A stretch of 64,000 nucleotides of DNA from Actinotalea alkalitolerans (GTDB lineage Bacteria; Actinomycetota; Actinomycetes; Actinomycetales; Cellulomonadaceae). The position numbers were made by a program, and so were the translations under genes. The stretch spans positions 62,001 through 126,000 of the forward strand of contig NZ_JAMBPP010000003.1 in NCBI RefSeq assembly GCF_023369855.1, written 5' to 3'. Within the stretch, counting starts at the first letter, position 1; each line of letters starts with the position of its first letter. Positions 9,272 to 18,656 of the stretch are shown here, piece after piece. The notes beneath the pieces are model-generated. The model saw only the letters and a list, made by a program, of their open reading frames with translations. It was not told the origin of the DNA and made no database searches.

Positions 9272-10524
9272 GCCTCGGACCCCGACCAGCCCAGGACCAC
9301 CAGCGCGGTGTCGTCGACGAGGTCGCCGCCGTGCCGGGACCGGACCGCCTCGAGGATCCGGTCGACCAGCGTCACGCCGGCGTGACCGTCGAGCCGCTCA
9401 CCGTCCTCGTCGAGGTCCGGGCCACGATCGAGGCGGGCAGCGCGCCGACCGGGGAGCGCGGTACCCGACGGGTCGATCGCCAGGGCCTCGTCGATGACCG
9501 CGACGAAACCCTCCTCGCCCAGCCGTTCCTCGCCGCCGTCGACCGTCGCCTCGAGCACGCCGTCGGTGTAGAGCACGACCCGCCAGCTCGTCCCCAGCTC
9601 GACCCGCTCGGGCTGCCACCCCCCTGGCACCGGGATCCCCAGGGCACGGCCCCGGCAGTCGGCCGGGAGCACACGGGTGGTGCGCCCGACGTGCAACGGC
9701 GCCGGGTGGCCGCACAGGTACAGGTCCATCGCCGTCCGGTCCGGGTGCACGACCACCATGACCAGCGTCGTGAAGACCTCCGGGCGACCTCGCTCGGCCG
9801 CCAGGATCTGCTCGACGACCGCCAGGACCCGCTGGGAGTCGAGGCCCGCGAGCACCGCCGTCCGCCACGCCGCACGCAGCGTGGCCCCCAGGGCAGCCTC
9901 ATCAGGTCCGTGTCCTGCGACGTCGCCCACGATCGCGGCGACCGAGCCGTCAGGGCGTTCGACGACGTCGTAGAAGTCGCCCCCGAGCAGGCCGTCGCGA
10001 CCCGCTCGGTAGCCGACGAGCACCTCGAGCGCACCGTCGCCGACGAGCGGCGAGGGCAGCAGCGCCCGTTCGAGCCGTTGCGTCTCACGTGATCGCACCT
10101 GTGCCCGGAACAGCGCGCGCTCCTGAGCGTCGGCCTGACGTCGCTGGATCGCGTAGCGCACCGTGCGGAACAGCAGCCCGAGGCTGACCTCGCCCTTGAC
10201 CAGGTAGTCCTGCGCCCCCGCGGCGACCGCGCGCAGACCGACGTCAGCATCCGCCATGCCTGTCAGCACGACGATCGCAGGCGCCGTCCCTGGCACGGCG
10301 AGGCGTTCCAGGGCGTCGATCCCGGAGGCGTCCGGAAGGCCGAGGTCGAGCAGGACGCAGTCGACGTCGAGCATCCCCTTGGCCTCGTCCAGCGACCGTG
10401 CGCGCAGCAGCTCGACCACGGCCGACTCGTCCTCGAACTGCTCCTGGACGAGCAGCGCGTCGCCGTCGTCGTCCTCGACGAGGAGCACTCGGAGGGGCTG
10501 CTGATCCCGCTGTTGATCCGGCAC
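9268..10524 (-). CDS. Receiver-PP2C (SpoIIE/RsbU-type) serine phosphatase
   Basis: A 418-residue two-domain protein. The N-terminal receiver (about 12-130) has Glu-Asp-Asp-Asp at 17-20, phosphoacceptor Asp60 and Lys in YLVKGEV. A coiled linker leads to a SpoIIE-type PP2C domain at about 185-415, with metal-binding motifs GGDFYDVVE and VGDVAGHG and the segment DDTALVVL. Such proteins dephosphorylate anti-sigma-factor antagonists when the receiver is phosphorylated, but no antagonist or anti-sigma gene is in the window. The GTG at 10524 follows a GGAAGGGG ribosome binding site. It is the first gene of the three-gene signalling operon. Confidence 0.92.
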   Translation of the reverse strand: MPDQQRDQQPLRVLLVEDDDGDALLVQEQFEDESAVVELLRARSLDEAKGMLDVDCVLLDLGLPDASGIDALERLAVPGTAPAIVVLTGMADADVGLRAVAAGAQDYLVKGEVSLGLLFRTVRYAIQRRQADAQERALFRAQVRSRETQRLERALLPSPLVGDGALEVLVGYRAGRDGLLGGDFYDVVERPDGSVAAIVGDVAGHGPDEAALGATLRAAWRTAVLAGLDSQRVLAVVEQILAAERGRPEVFTTLVMVVVHPDRTAMDLYLCGHPAPLHVGRTTRVLPADCRGRALGIPVPGGWQPERVELGTSWRVVLYTDGVLEATVDGGEERLGEEGFVAVIDEALAIDPSGTALPGRRAARLDRGPDLDEDGERLDGHAGVTLVDRILEAVRSRHGGDLVDDTALVVLGWSGSEA

Positions 10525-10757
10525 ACGTCCCCTTCCGCAGGTCGGCCCACAGGTCGGCCTCCTCGATCCTACGGGTCGCTCGGTCGGTCGCGCGCACCAC
10601 CCGGTCCCGCGAGACCGGCGACGTACGGACCGCGTGGCGGTCACGGCATCACCGCGGTGGGGCAGATAATGGACGGCCGTCCCGGGCCCATCGGGTCGGC
10701 ACCGCGGAGCCCGGACCGGGCCGGCACCGCGCTCCGGGCGACGAGCAAGGGGAGACA

Positions 10758-13049
10758 GTGGCAGGCAGGCAGGACCAGCTGCGCGAGGAACAGTCCGCCG
10801 TCGACCTCCGCTACGCACGGCTCGACGAGCTGCGTGAGCAGACCGCGGCACGGCTGGCCGAGGTACGGCGTGTCGGTCCCTCGGGCTCCCCCCAGAACAG
10901 GTCCGAGCGCGACGCCTTCGCCACCCTGTACGAGGACCGGATCGCCCAGCTCGACGCGGTCGAGCAACGGCTGTGCTTCGGCAGGCTCGACCTGACCGAC
11001 GACACGACGCGCTACATCGGGCGGATCGGGCTGACCGACGCCGAGCACACGTCCCTGCTCACGGACTGGCGCGCGCCGGCCGCGCAGGCCTTCTACCGTG
11101 CGACCTCGGCCCAGCCCGACGGCGTCGTGCGGCGCCGTCACCTGGTCACCCGGGGTCGCGCGGTCACCGGGCTCGAGGACGAGGTGCTCGACCTCAGCGC
11201 CCTCACGGGTTCACCGGACCCCACCGGCTCTGGCCACCAGCCAGGGGTGCTCCAGGGGCTGACCGGCGAGGGAGCGCTGCTGGCCGCCCTGGCCACCGGT
11301 CGTACCGGTCGTATGGGCGACATCGTGGCGACCATCCAGGCCGAGCAGGACGCGATCATCCGGTCCGACCTGCAGGGCGCCCTGGTGGTCCAGGGTGGGC
11401 CCGGTACCGGCAAGACCGCCGTCGCGCTGCACCGCGCGGCCTACCTGCTGTACGCCCACCGCCGAACCCTCGAGCGGTCCGGCGTCCTCCTGATCGGGCC
11501 GAGCCACACCTTCCTGCGGTACATCGACCAGGTGCTGCCCTCCCTGGGAGAGACGGGCGTGGTGACCACGACCATCTCGGACCTGGTGCCCGGCGTCACC
11601 GCGGAGGGCACCGAGCCCGACGACGTCGCCCGGATCAAGGGACTCCCGACCATGGCACGGGTGATCAGCAGGGCGGTCCGCCAGCGTCAACGTGTTCCGG
11701 CCGAGGCCCGAACGGTCGACGTCGACGGGCGCACCGTGATGGTCCATCCCCACGACGTCACCGACGCGATAGCCAAGGCACGGCGCTCCAACCGTCCGCA
11801 CAACCTCGCCCGGGTGGTCTTCGTCCGGGAGATGCTCGCGCGGCTCACCACCCAGTACGTCTCGGCGCTCGGCTACCCCGTGCCGCTCGAGGACCGCGGG
11901 GAGATCACCGAGGAGCTGCGGTCGCACCGTGAGATCCGGATCGCCCTCAACCTCGCGTGGATGCCCCTGACCCCCCAACGACTCGTCGAGGACCTGTTCA
12001 GCCGGCCCGAGCGCCTCTCAGCCGCAGCGCCTGACCTGCCTGCCGCCGATCGCAGGGCGCTGCAGCGGGCCAAGGGCTCTCCGTGGACACCGGCCGACAT
12101 CCCGCTCCTCGACGAGGCCGCCGAGCTCCTCGGTGAGGACGACCAGGCCGCCCGGGCGCAGACGGCCCAGGACGCCCAGCAGCGCAGCGCCGAGCTCGAG
12201 TACGCCCGCCAGGTGCTGAGCTCGACCGGGGCCGGTGGCGGCCTGGTCAGTGCCGAGCTGCTCGCCGACCGCTTCGCCCACAGCGCGCCGCGACTCACCA
12301 CGGCCGAGCGTGCGGCGGCCGACCGTAGCTGGACCTACGGCCACATCGTGGTCGACGAGGCCCAGGAGCTCTCACCGATGGCGTGGCGCATGCTGCTCCG
12401 CCGGTGCCCCACCCGGTCGATGACCATCGTCGGGGACGTCGCCCAGACAGCCGCCCCGGGCGGGGCGCACAGCTGGGAGCAGATGCTCGACCCCGTGCTG
12501 CGCGGGTCCTGGCGTCTGGCCGAGCTGACCGTCAACTACCGCACCCCCGCCGAGGTCGCCCGGACCGCTCAGGACGTGGCGCGGACCGCAGGGCTGCCCG
12601 TGAGCGCCCTCACGTCGGCGCGCGACGTGCCCGACGCACTGCGCGTCGCAGGGGCCGGCTCCGACGGGGTGGTGGTCGAGGTCGTGTCACAGGTCGCCCT
12701 CGCGCTCGACGAGCTGGTCGGGCAGGAGGCCGACCCGCTGACCGTCGACGCAGGCCGGGTCGCGGTGATCGCACCCGGCGCCCTGGTCGACCAGGTGCGG
12801 TCCGCGCTGGTCGACGCGGGCCTGGGTGAGCACCTGCGACCTCCCAGCGGTGGCACGGCGCTCGACGCGCGGGTCGCGGTGATGTCGCCCCGGATGAGCA
12901 AGGGCCTGGAGTTCGACCTCGTCGTGCTCGCCGAGCCCTCGGCCATCGGCGAGGTGTCGATGGGCGACCTGTACGTCGCGATGACCCGGCCCACCCGGGG
13001 CCTGCGCGTGGTCACCTCGACGACGCTGCCGGCCGGGTGGACGCCCTGA
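10758..13049 (+). CDS. RNA polymerase recycling helicase of the HelD/HelR family
   Basis: A 763-residue superfamily 1 helicase-like ATPase. An N-terminal alpha-helical coiled coil (about 5-75) leads to a UvrD-like core with Walker A at 213-220 (GGPGTGKT), Walker B/DEAQE in [16 protein letters not shown] and motif VI in [14 protein letters not shown]. In actinobacteria such HelD-type proteins remove stalled or antibiotic-bound RNA polymerase from DNA, and the HelR subgroup gives rifamycin tolerance. GTG at 10758 has a GGGGAGA ribosome binding site. The 233-base upstream region holds GATAAT at 10665-10670 as a possible -10, and I see no rifamycin-associated element. Assigning HelR rather than HelD is an inference. 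Confidence 0.85.
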   Translation: MAGRQDQLREEQSAVDLRYARLDELREQTAARLAEVRRVGPSGSPQNRSERDAFATLYEDRIAQLDAVEQRLCFGRLDLTDDTTRYIGRIGLTDAEHTSLLTDWRAPAAQAFYRATSAQPDGVVRRRHLVTRGRAVTGLEDEVLDLSALTGSPDPTGSGHQPGVLQGLTGEGALLAALATGRTGRMGDIVATIQAEQDAIIRSDLQGALVVQGGPGTGKTAVALHRAAYLLYAHRRTLERSGVLLIGPSHTFLRYIDQVLPSLGETGVVTTTISDLVPGVTAEGTEPDDVARIKGLPTMARVISRAVRQRQRVPAEARTVDVDGRTVMVHPHDVTDAIAKARRSNRPHNLARVVFVREMLARLTTQYVSALGYPVPLEDRGEITEELRSHREIRIALNLAWMPLTPQRLVEDLFSRPERLSAAAPDLPAADRRALQRAKGSPWTPADIPLLDEAAELLGEDDQAARAQTAQDAQQRSAELEYARQVLSSTGAGGGLVSAELLADRFAHSAPRLTTAERAAADRSWTYGHIVVDEAQELSPMAWRMLLRRCPTRSMTIVGDVAQTAAPGGAHSWEQMLDPVLRGSWRLAELTVNYRTPAEVARTAQDVARTAGLPVSALTSARDVPDALRVAGAGSDGVVVEVVSQVALALDELVGQEADPLTVDAGRVAVIAPGALVDQVRSALVDAGLGEHLRPPSGGTALDARVAVMSPRMSKGLEFDLVVLAEPSAIGEVSMGDLYVAMTRPTRGLRVVTSTTLPAGWTP

Positions 13050-13092
13050 CGGTGGCGGGTCGACCGCCCGACCGGCAGGACGACGGCCCTGA

Positions 13093-14028
13093 TCAGCCCT
13101 GGCAGGCCACCTGCCCGAGCATCGCCAGCCCCGCCAGGTCACCAGGGCCGAGGTCTGCACGGTGGGAGGTCATCGGGTGCATGAGCTCCCCCGTGTCCTG
13201 GACGTGGTCCAGGCCCACGACGTGCGCGAGCTCGTGGACCACGATGGCGCGCGCCTGCTCGTAGCCGTCCGCCCGACCGAGGAGCGCCACGAGGTCCGGG
13301 GCGTCCAGGACCATCCGGCCCGCGGCGAGCCAGGTCCCCTCGCCGCGCGATCCCGGCACCGCGGCCGAACCGGCCACCCCGGCCACGTTGCCTGCGAGCT
13401 CGGCGACCTCGCTCTCGTCGGACCACGCCACGAGCACCGGGGCCCAGCCCGGGCCGTACCTCTCGGGCTGGATGAGGGCCCGGTCCAGCGTCGGGGCCTC
13501 GTCGGTGACCCCCACGTCCACGAACTCCAGACCCGACGCCTCGGAGACCACCGTGACGGCGTCGGCGAGGAGCGCCTGCCCCGAGGGCGGCATGCCGTCG
13601 GGGCGGACGACGTACCGGATCGGTCGGCACGGGTCGTAGCCCACCGGCTCTCCCGTGTCGTCGGTGTGCAGGAAGGCGTAGGAACCGCTCGTGGTCACGG
13701 GGACGACCGGACGGAGCCGGCCCTCGGAGGGCTCGGGGCGGGGTACCGCCACCGCCCGTCCCTCGATCTCGACGTACACCCTCGGCACGAACGGGCTGGT
13801 CAGGGAGTCCCACCCGCCGTCCCGCCAGCCGGCGGCGAGGGCCCCTCCCAGGACGAGCACCAGGAGCAGGGCGAGCACACGGGGTGTCCCGACCCGAGGA
13901 GTGCTGAAACGGGCCGACCCGGCGCGACGGGCGGCGCGGTGGGCCGCCCGGTCCATCTGACGCAGCATCCGGCGGGTTCGCCACGACTCGCGTGCCGTGC
14001 GTCCGTCCCGTCGTCCTCGCCGGTCCAT
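13093..14028 (-). CDS. Membrane-anchored metzincin (matrixin-like) metalloprotease
   Basis: A 311-residue protein with an unusual Arg-rich cytoplasmic tail (1-50), one membrane helix at about 51-68 and an extracytoplasmic domain carrying the zinc motif HELAHVVGLDH (265-275) and a Met-turn methionine at 283. These are hallmarks of metzincins, closest to matrixins/M10. Cys134 and Cys309 could form a disulfide. There is no obvious cysteine-switch propeptide. ATG at 14028 has a GGGAG 9 bases upstream; GTG at 14052 is an alternative start. It is convergent with the helicase gene and divergent from serA. The substrate is unknown. Confidence 0.8.
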   Translation of the reverse strand: MDRRGRRDGRTARESWRTRRMLRQMDRAAHRAARRAGSARFSTPRVGTPRVLALLLVLVLGGALAAGWRDGGWDSLTSPFVPRVYVEIEGRAVAVPRPEPSEGRLRPVVPVTTSGSYAFLHTDDTGEPVGYDPCRPIRYVVRPDGMPPSGQALLADAVTVVSEASGLEFVDVGVTDEAPTLDRALIQPERYGPGWAPVLVAWSDESEVAELAGNVAGVAGSAAVPGSRGEGTWLAAGRMVLDAPDLVALLGRADGYEQARAIVVHELAHVVGLDHVQDTGELMHPMTSHRADLGPGDLAGLAMLGQVACQG

Positions 14029-14188
14029 CGGACCAGTCTCCCAGCCCCTCACGCCGCAGGCTCGTCGACCCCGGGGTGACTTCGCGGCGCGGCGGGAACT
14101 TCACCCGGTGCCGTGCGACCGCAGCCGGCGATGTCCCGCCTGTCGGTCCCGGTTTGGCTCCCACGGCCCGGAGGGACACGATAGGGCC

Positions 14189-15388
14189 GTGCTGAGAGCC
14201 CTCTTGCTGGAGAACCTCCATCCCCTGGCCACGTCGATCCTGCAGACCGACGGGATCCAGACCGTGTCCCACGGCGGGGCGCTGGACGAGGACGAGCTGA
14301 TCGAAGCGCTCCAGGGGGTCCAGCTGCTCGGCATCCGCTCCAAGACCCTGGTGACCGAGCGGGTCATCGCGAACGCACCTGACCTGCTCGCGATCGGTGC
14401 GTACTGCATCGGCACCAACCAGATCGACCTGCGCACCGCGGCCCTGCACGGTGTCGCCGCCTTCAACGCCCCGTTCTCCAACACCCGGTCCGTGGTCGAG
14501 CTCACCCTCGCCGAGATCATCGCGCTGACCCGCCGCCTGACCGAGCGCGACCAGGCCCTGCACGCCGGCGTCTGGGACAAGTCGGCCGACGGCGCCCACG
14601 AGGTGCGCGGACGGACCCTGGGGATCGTCGGCTACGGCAACATCGGCACCCAGCTCTCGGTCCTCGCCGAGGCGCTGGGGATGTCGGTGGTGTTCTACGA
14701 CTCGGCGGAGAAGCTCTCCCTGGGCAACGCGCGTCGGGTCGAGACGCTCGACGAGCTGCTCGAGGTCTCCGACGTGGTGACCCTGCACGTGGACGGGCGC
14801 AGCGGCAACGGCGGCCTGTTCGGTGACGAGCAGTTCGCCCGCATGCGCCCGGGAGCGGTCTTCCTGAACCTCTCCCGCGGCTTCGTGGTGGACTACGCGG
14901 CGCTGCGCGAGCACATCCTGAGCGGGCACATCGGCGGCGCAGCGGTCGACGTGTTCCCGGTCGAGCCCAAGCGGCGGGGTGACCACTTCGAGTCGGACCT
15001 GCGCGGACTGCCCAACGTCATCCTGACCCCTCACATCGGCGGCTCGACCGAGGAGGCGCAGGAGGCCATCGGCCAGTTCGTCTCCAACAAGCTCCGCGAC
15101 TACCTCGCGACCGGCACCACGATGCTCAGCGTGAACCTGCCGAACCTCGCACTGGCGCAGCGGACCGGTGCGCACCGCCTGGCGCACCTGCACCACAACA
15201 CGCCAGGGGTCCTCGCCGGCATCAACCAGACGCTCGCCGAGCACGACGTCAACATCGAGGGGCAGCTGCTCGCCACCCGGGGCGACCTGGGCTACGTCGT
15301 GACCGACGTCGGCTCGGACCTCTCCCCCGACGTGTGCAACGTGCTCGAGGAGATGTCGCAGACCATCCGGCTCCGGCTGCTCTCCTGA
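14189..15388 (+). CDS. serA: D-3-phosphoglycerate dehydrogenase
   Basis: Catalyses the first step of phosphorylated serine biosynthesis, oxidising 3-phosphoglycerate with NAD. The 399-residue protein has the short, E. coli-like architecture: split catalytic domain, NAD-binding GYGNIG at 148-153, catalytic residues in the conserved Arg-Glu-His region (the His is in LTPHIGGSTEEA), and a C-terminal ACT domain (about 330-399, HHNTPGVLAGINQTL) for serine feedback. It lacks the extra intervening domain of the long M. tuberculosis-type enzyme. GTG at 14189 follows a GGAGGGA sequence. Confidence 0.94.
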   Translation: MLRALLLENLHPLATSILQTDGIQTVSHGGALDEDELIEALQGVQLLGIRSKTLVTERVIANAPDLLAIGAYCIGTNQIDLRTAALHGVAAFNAPFSNTRSVVELTLAEIIALTRRLTERDQALHAGVWDKSADGAHEVRGRTLGIVGYGNIGTQLSVLAEALGMSVVFYDSAEKLSLGNARRVETLDELLEVSDVVTLHVDGRSGNGGLFGDEQFARMRPGAVFLNLSRGFVVDYAALREHILSGHIGGAAVDVFPVEPKRRGDHFESDLRGLPNVILTPHIGGSTEEAQEAIGQFVSNKLRDYLATGTTMLSVNLPNLALAQRTGAHRLAHLHHNTPGVLAGINQTLAEHDVNIEGQLLATRGDLGYVVTDVGSDLSPDVCNVLEEMSQTIRLRLLS

Positions 15389-15441
15389 CACCGGGCACGC
15401 GACCAGCCCGCCATCCCTCGTCCCTCACCGCGGGACGCAGC

Positions 15442-15477
15442 ACGACGGCGCGCCCCCGCAGGGGGACGCGCCGTCGT
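15442..15477. terminator. Bidirectional terminator between serA and the DUF5302 gene
   Basis: A perfect 11-base-pair outer stem (ACGACGGCGCG with its complement) and an inner five-base C/G stem close on a GCA loop, with one bulged A. It lies between two convergent genes and would serve both. Confidence 0.8.
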
Positions 15478-15494
15478 GGTGGGTCGTGCGCCGG

Positions 15495-15674
15495 TCAGCC
15501 CGTCTTGCGACGGAAGGTGCGCTGCGAGCCGCCCTCCGTCTCGGACCCGTGGACGGAGCCGGTGTTGCGGCGACCCTCCGCGGTCTTGTGCTGGGCCGCG
15601 CGCTTGCGCTCGAGCGCCTCACGGAAGCGGGCCTTGGCCTCCTCGGCCTTCGGTGCCGGGTCGTGGTCGGTCAT
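15495..15674 (-). CDS. Small DUF5302 domain-containing protein
   Basis: A 59-residue charged protein beginning MTDHDPAPKAEEAKARFREALERKR, typical of the actinobacterial DUF5302 family, which is soluble, helical at the N-terminus and basic at the C-terminus (FRRKTG). An AGGAGGT ribosome binding site lies 6 bases before the ATG. The gene stands alone between the serA terminator and the aldo/keto reductase and could easily be missed because of its size. Function is unknown. Confidence 0.85.
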   Translation of the reverse strand: MTDHDPAPKAEEAKARFREALERKRAAQHKTAEGRRNTGSVHGSETEGGSQRTFRRKTG

Positions 15675-15789
15675 CGTCGTACCTCCTGCTCGCGGCCGGG
15701 CAGAAGCGCCGACCTCCCCCAGCCTGGCGGCTCGCGGTCGCAGAAGCCAGTCCTTTGCCCGGTCATGGGCTCACGCGTAGCGTCAAGGG

Positions 15790-16866
15790 ATGCACCTGCC
15801 GGATCCTCACCGCTACGACACGATGACCTATCGCCGGGCCGGGAGGTCGGGACTGGCCCTGCCCGTCATCTCGCTGGGACTCTGGCAGAGCTTCGGCGCT
15901 GCCCATCCGCTGAGCACCCAGCGCGAGATCCTGCTGCATGCCGTCGACCGGGGCATCACCCACATCGACCTGGCCAACAACTACGGTCCACCGCCCGGTG
16001 CCGCCGAGGAGAGCTTCGGCAGCGTGCTGCGCACCGACCTGGCAGCCGTCCGGGACGAGCTGGTCATCTCCACCAAGGCGGGCTACCGGATGTGGCCAGG
16101 GCCCTACGGCGAGGGCAGCTCCCGCAAGTACCTGCTGGCCTCGCTGGACCAGTCCCTCGCACGGATGGGTGTCGACCACGTCGACCTGTTCTACAGCCAC
16201 CGCTACGACCCGACGACCCCGCTCGAGGAGACCATGGGCGCGCTGCGCACGGCGCTCGACTCGGGTCGCGCCCGGTATGTCGGGATCTCGTCCTACTCGG
16301 CGCGGCGGACCGTCGAGGCGCTCGAGGTAGCACGAGGGATCGGGCTGCCACTCACCCTGCACCAGCCGTCCTACTCCATGCTGAACCGATGGATCGAGCG
16401 GCCGGGCGCGGGCACTGCTGCCGAGGGCACCGGGCCGGGCACCGTCGACCGATCGCTGCTCGACGTGCTCGGCGACGCCGGCCTGGGCACGATCGTCTTC
16501 TCACCCCTGGCTCAGGGCATGCTCACCGACAAGTACCTGCACGGGATCCCCGAGGGCTCGCGCGCGTCCCGTGGCGGGCCGTTGCGTACCGAGTTCCTGA
16601 CCGGCGACACCCTCGGGCACCTGAGGGCGCTGGACGAGATCGCCGCGTCCACGGGTCGGTCCCTGGCCCAGCTCGCACTGGTCTGGGCGCTCCGGGACGA
16701 GCGGGTCACCTCGTTGCTGCTGGGCGCCAGCAGCGTCGCCCAGCTCGACGAGAACCTCGCAGCGATCCAGGACACGCACCTGGAGCCTGCGGTGCTCGAG
16801 GCGATCGACCGGCACGCGGTCGACGCCGGGGTCAACATCTGGGCGGAGCGCTCGAGCGACCTGTGA
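15790..16866 (+). CDS. Aldo/keto reductase (L-glyceraldehyde 3-phosphate reductase-like)
   Basis: A 358-residue NADPH-dependent oxidoreductase of the aldo/keto reductase family, closest in pattern to YghZ/MgrA-type enzymes. The catalytic tetrad is visible as Asp in IDLANNYGPPPG with its Tyr, Lys in ISTKAGYRMWPGPYGEGSS, and His in LFYSHRYDP. The C-terminal cofactor region reads LLLGASSVAQLDENL. TAGCGT at 15778-15783 ends 6 bases before the ATG, indicating a leaderless mRNA. It stands alone. The actual substrate may be methylglyoxal or another aldehyde. Confidence 0.88.
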   Translation: MHLPDPHRYDTMTYRRAGRSGLALPVISLGLWQSFGAAHPLSTQREILLHAVDRGITHIDLANNYGPPPGAAEESFGSVLRTDLAAVRDELVISTKAGYRMWPGPYGEGSSRKYLLASLDQSLARMGVDHVDLFYSHRYDPTTPLEETMGALRTALDSGRARYVGISSYSARRTVEALEVARGIGLPLTLHQPSYSMLNRWIERPGAGTAAEGTGPGTVDRSLLDVLGDAGLGTIVFSPLAQGMLTDKYLHGIPEGSRASRGGPLRTEFLTGDTLGHLRALDEIAASTGRSLAQLALVWALRDERVTSLLLGASSVAQLDENLAAIQDTHLEPAVLEAIDRHAVDAGVNIWAERSSDL

Positions 16867-16873
16867 ACCCGGG

Positions 16874-16912
16874 ACCTACTGCTCGGTAGGTTACGGAGGC
16901 GTAGGTTAGGAT
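16874..16912. promoter_or_regulatory. Likely operator/promoter of the acyl-CoA ligase gene
   Basis: A dyad ACCTAC-N6-GTAGGT (16874-16891) is followed by TTACGGAGGCGTAG; GTAGGTTA occurs twice, at 886-893 and 901-908 within the 16,800s, 15 bases apart. TAGGAT at 16907-16912 serves as -10, with the start codon 7 bases on. The palindrome style fits a TetR-family regulator of fatty acid genes, but no regulator gene is adjacent. Confidence 0.6.
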
Positions 16913-16919
16913 CTGGACC

Positions 16920-18629
16920 GTGACGACGACGACTCCCCGCCCTTGGCTCAGCTCCTACGCGCCGGGGGTCCCGGCGGACGTGCCCGACCCGGTCGACCCC
17001 GTGACGGTGACGCTCGAGCACTCGGTCCGCGCGTTCCCCACGCGTGTGGCAGCCGACTTCCTGGGAGCGGTGACCACGTACCGGGCGCTCGGACGGCAGG
17101 TCGCCCAGGCGGCCGAGGCACTCCGCGAGGTGGGGGTACGGCCCGGGGACCGGGTGGCCCTGGTCCTGCCCAACTGCACCCAGCACATCGTGGCCTTCTA
17201 CGCGGTGCTCCGTCTGGGCGCCGTCGTCGTCGAGCACAACCCGACGTACTCGGCGAGCGAGCTCGCCCACCAGATCGCCGACTCGGGCGCCGTCGTCGCG
17301 ATCTGCTGGGAGAAGACCACCGCCGCCGTCCTGGATGCCCGCGAGCAGACCGACCTGCGCACGATCATCACCGTCAACCTCGCGGCCGACCTCCCGGGCA
17401 TCAAGCGCCTCGCGCTGCGCCTCCCGGTCTCCGCAGCCCGGCAGACGCGTGCCGCGATGCGATCCCGCGTCCCGCAGGGAGCCGGGGTGCTGCGCTGGGA
17501 TCGCCTGGTCCGCGGTGCGGCACCGCTGCCGGCCGACCACCCCCACCCCGGCATCGACGACGTGGCGCTGCTGCAGTACACGGGCGGCACCACGGGCACT
17601 CCCAAGGGAGCCGTCCTGCGGCACCGTCACGTCGCCGTCAACGCCGCCCAGGGGCAGGCGTGGACCCAGCACCAGGCGGGCACCGAGACCGTCTACGCCG
17701 CCCTGCCGTTCTTCCACGCGTTCGGTCTCACGCTGTGCCTGACCTACGCGATCCGCATCGCCGCCACCGTCGTGATCTTCCCCAAGTTCGACGTCAAGCA
17801 GGTCCTCGAGGCGCAGCGCCGGCGACCCGCCACCTTCCTCCCGGGTGTCCCCCCGATGTTCGAGCGCCTCGCAGCCGCCGCACGGGAGACCGGTGCCGAC
17901 CTCACCACGATCGCCCGGTCGATCTCGGGGGCCATGTCCTTGCCGCCCGAGACCGCGGCCGCCTGGGAGGAGGTCACCGGCGGTCTGCTCGTCGAGGGGT
18001 ACGGGATGACCGAGACGTCACCCGTCGCGCTGGGCAGCCCGCTCTCCGAGGCGCGGCGCCCCGGGATGCTCGGACTCCCGTTCCCCTCGACCCTGATCCG
18101 GGTCGTCGACCCCGAGAACCCGCACCGCGACGTCGCGCCCGGGGAACGCGGCGAGCTGCTGATCTCGGGACCCCAGGTCTTCGACGGCTACTGGCAGCGT
18201 CCCGATGAGACCGCTGCCGTCCTGCTCGAGCACGAAGGACGCACCTGGTTGCGCACCGGCGACGTGGTCGTGGTCCAGGAGGACGGGTTCGTCGAGCTCG
18301 TCGACAGGATCAAGGAGATCATCATCACCGGGGGCTTCAACGTGTACCCCTCCCAGGTCGAGGACCACCTGCGCACCATGCCCGGCATCCGGGACGTCGC
18401 CGTGGTCGGGGTCCCGGGAGGGGACCTGGGCGAGAAGGTGGTCGCCGCGATCGTCCTGGCCGAGGGCGCGACGAAGATCGAGCTCGACGCCGTCCGCGAG
18501 TGGAGCGAGCAGAAGCTCGCCCGCTACGCCCATCCCCGTGAGCTCATCGTCCTGCCCGAGCTCCCGCGGTCCCAGATCGGCAAGGTCCTGCGACGGGTCG
18601 TGCGTCAGCAGCTCCTCGACCGCCCCTGA
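16920..18629 (+). CDS. Long-chain fatty acid-CoA ligase (AMP-forming)
   Basis: A 569-residue adenylate-forming enzyme that activates a carboxylic acid to an acyl-AMP and then to acyl-CoA. The P-loop YTGGTTGTPKG is at 220-230, motif YGMTETSP is near 360, the hinge GDVV...DRIKEIIITGGFNVYP near 440-480, and the catalytic C-terminal Lys is in RSQIGKVLRR. These fit the FadD/long-chain acyl-CoA ligase group. GTG at 16920 follows a -10 by 7 bases, so the mRNA is probably leaderless and under the dyad operator just upstream. Chain-length specificity is inferred from similarity only. Confidence 0.9.
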   Translation: MTTTTPRPWLSSYAPGVPADVPDPVDPVTVTLEHSVRAFPTRVAADFLGAVTTYRALGRQVAQAAEALREVGVRPGDRVALVLPNCTQHIVAFYAVLRLGAVVVEHNPTYSASELAHQIADSGAVVAICWEKTTAAVLDAREQTDLRTIITVNLAADLPGIKRLALRLPVSAARQTRAAMRSRVPQGAGVLRWDRLVRGAAPLPADHPHPGIDDVALLQYTGGTTGTPKGAVLRHRHVAVNAAQGQAWTQHQAGTETVYAALPFFHAFGLTLCLTYAIRIAATVVIFPKFDVKQVLEAQRRRPATFLPGVPPMFERLAAAARETGADLTTIARSISGAMSLPPETAAAWEEVTGGLLVEGYGMTETSPVALGSPLSEARRPGMLGLPFPSTLIRVVDPENPHRDVAPGERGELLISGPQVFDGYWQRPDETAAVLLEHEGRTWLRTGDVVVVQEDGFVELVDRIKEIIITGGFNVYPSQVEDHLRTMPGIRDVAVVGVPGGDLGEKVVAAIVLAEGATKIELDAVREWSEQKLARYAHPRELIVLPELPRSQIGKVLRRVVRQQLLDRP

Positions 18630-18637
18630 GGCTCCCG

Positions 18638-18655
18638 CTGCGGGGTCAGCCGCAG
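18638..18655. terminator. Possible small hairpin between convergent genes
   Basis: CTGCGG and CCGCAG enclose a six-base loop in the 27-base gap between the acyl-CoA ligase gene and the convergent hypothetical gene. The stem is short, so a terminator role is only suggested. Confidence 0.4.
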
Positions 18656-18656
18656 G

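Noticed and set aside
10525-10757. Rifamycin-associated element upstream of the helicase
   Set aside because: I could not see a convincing inverted-repeat element; only a possible GATAAT -10.
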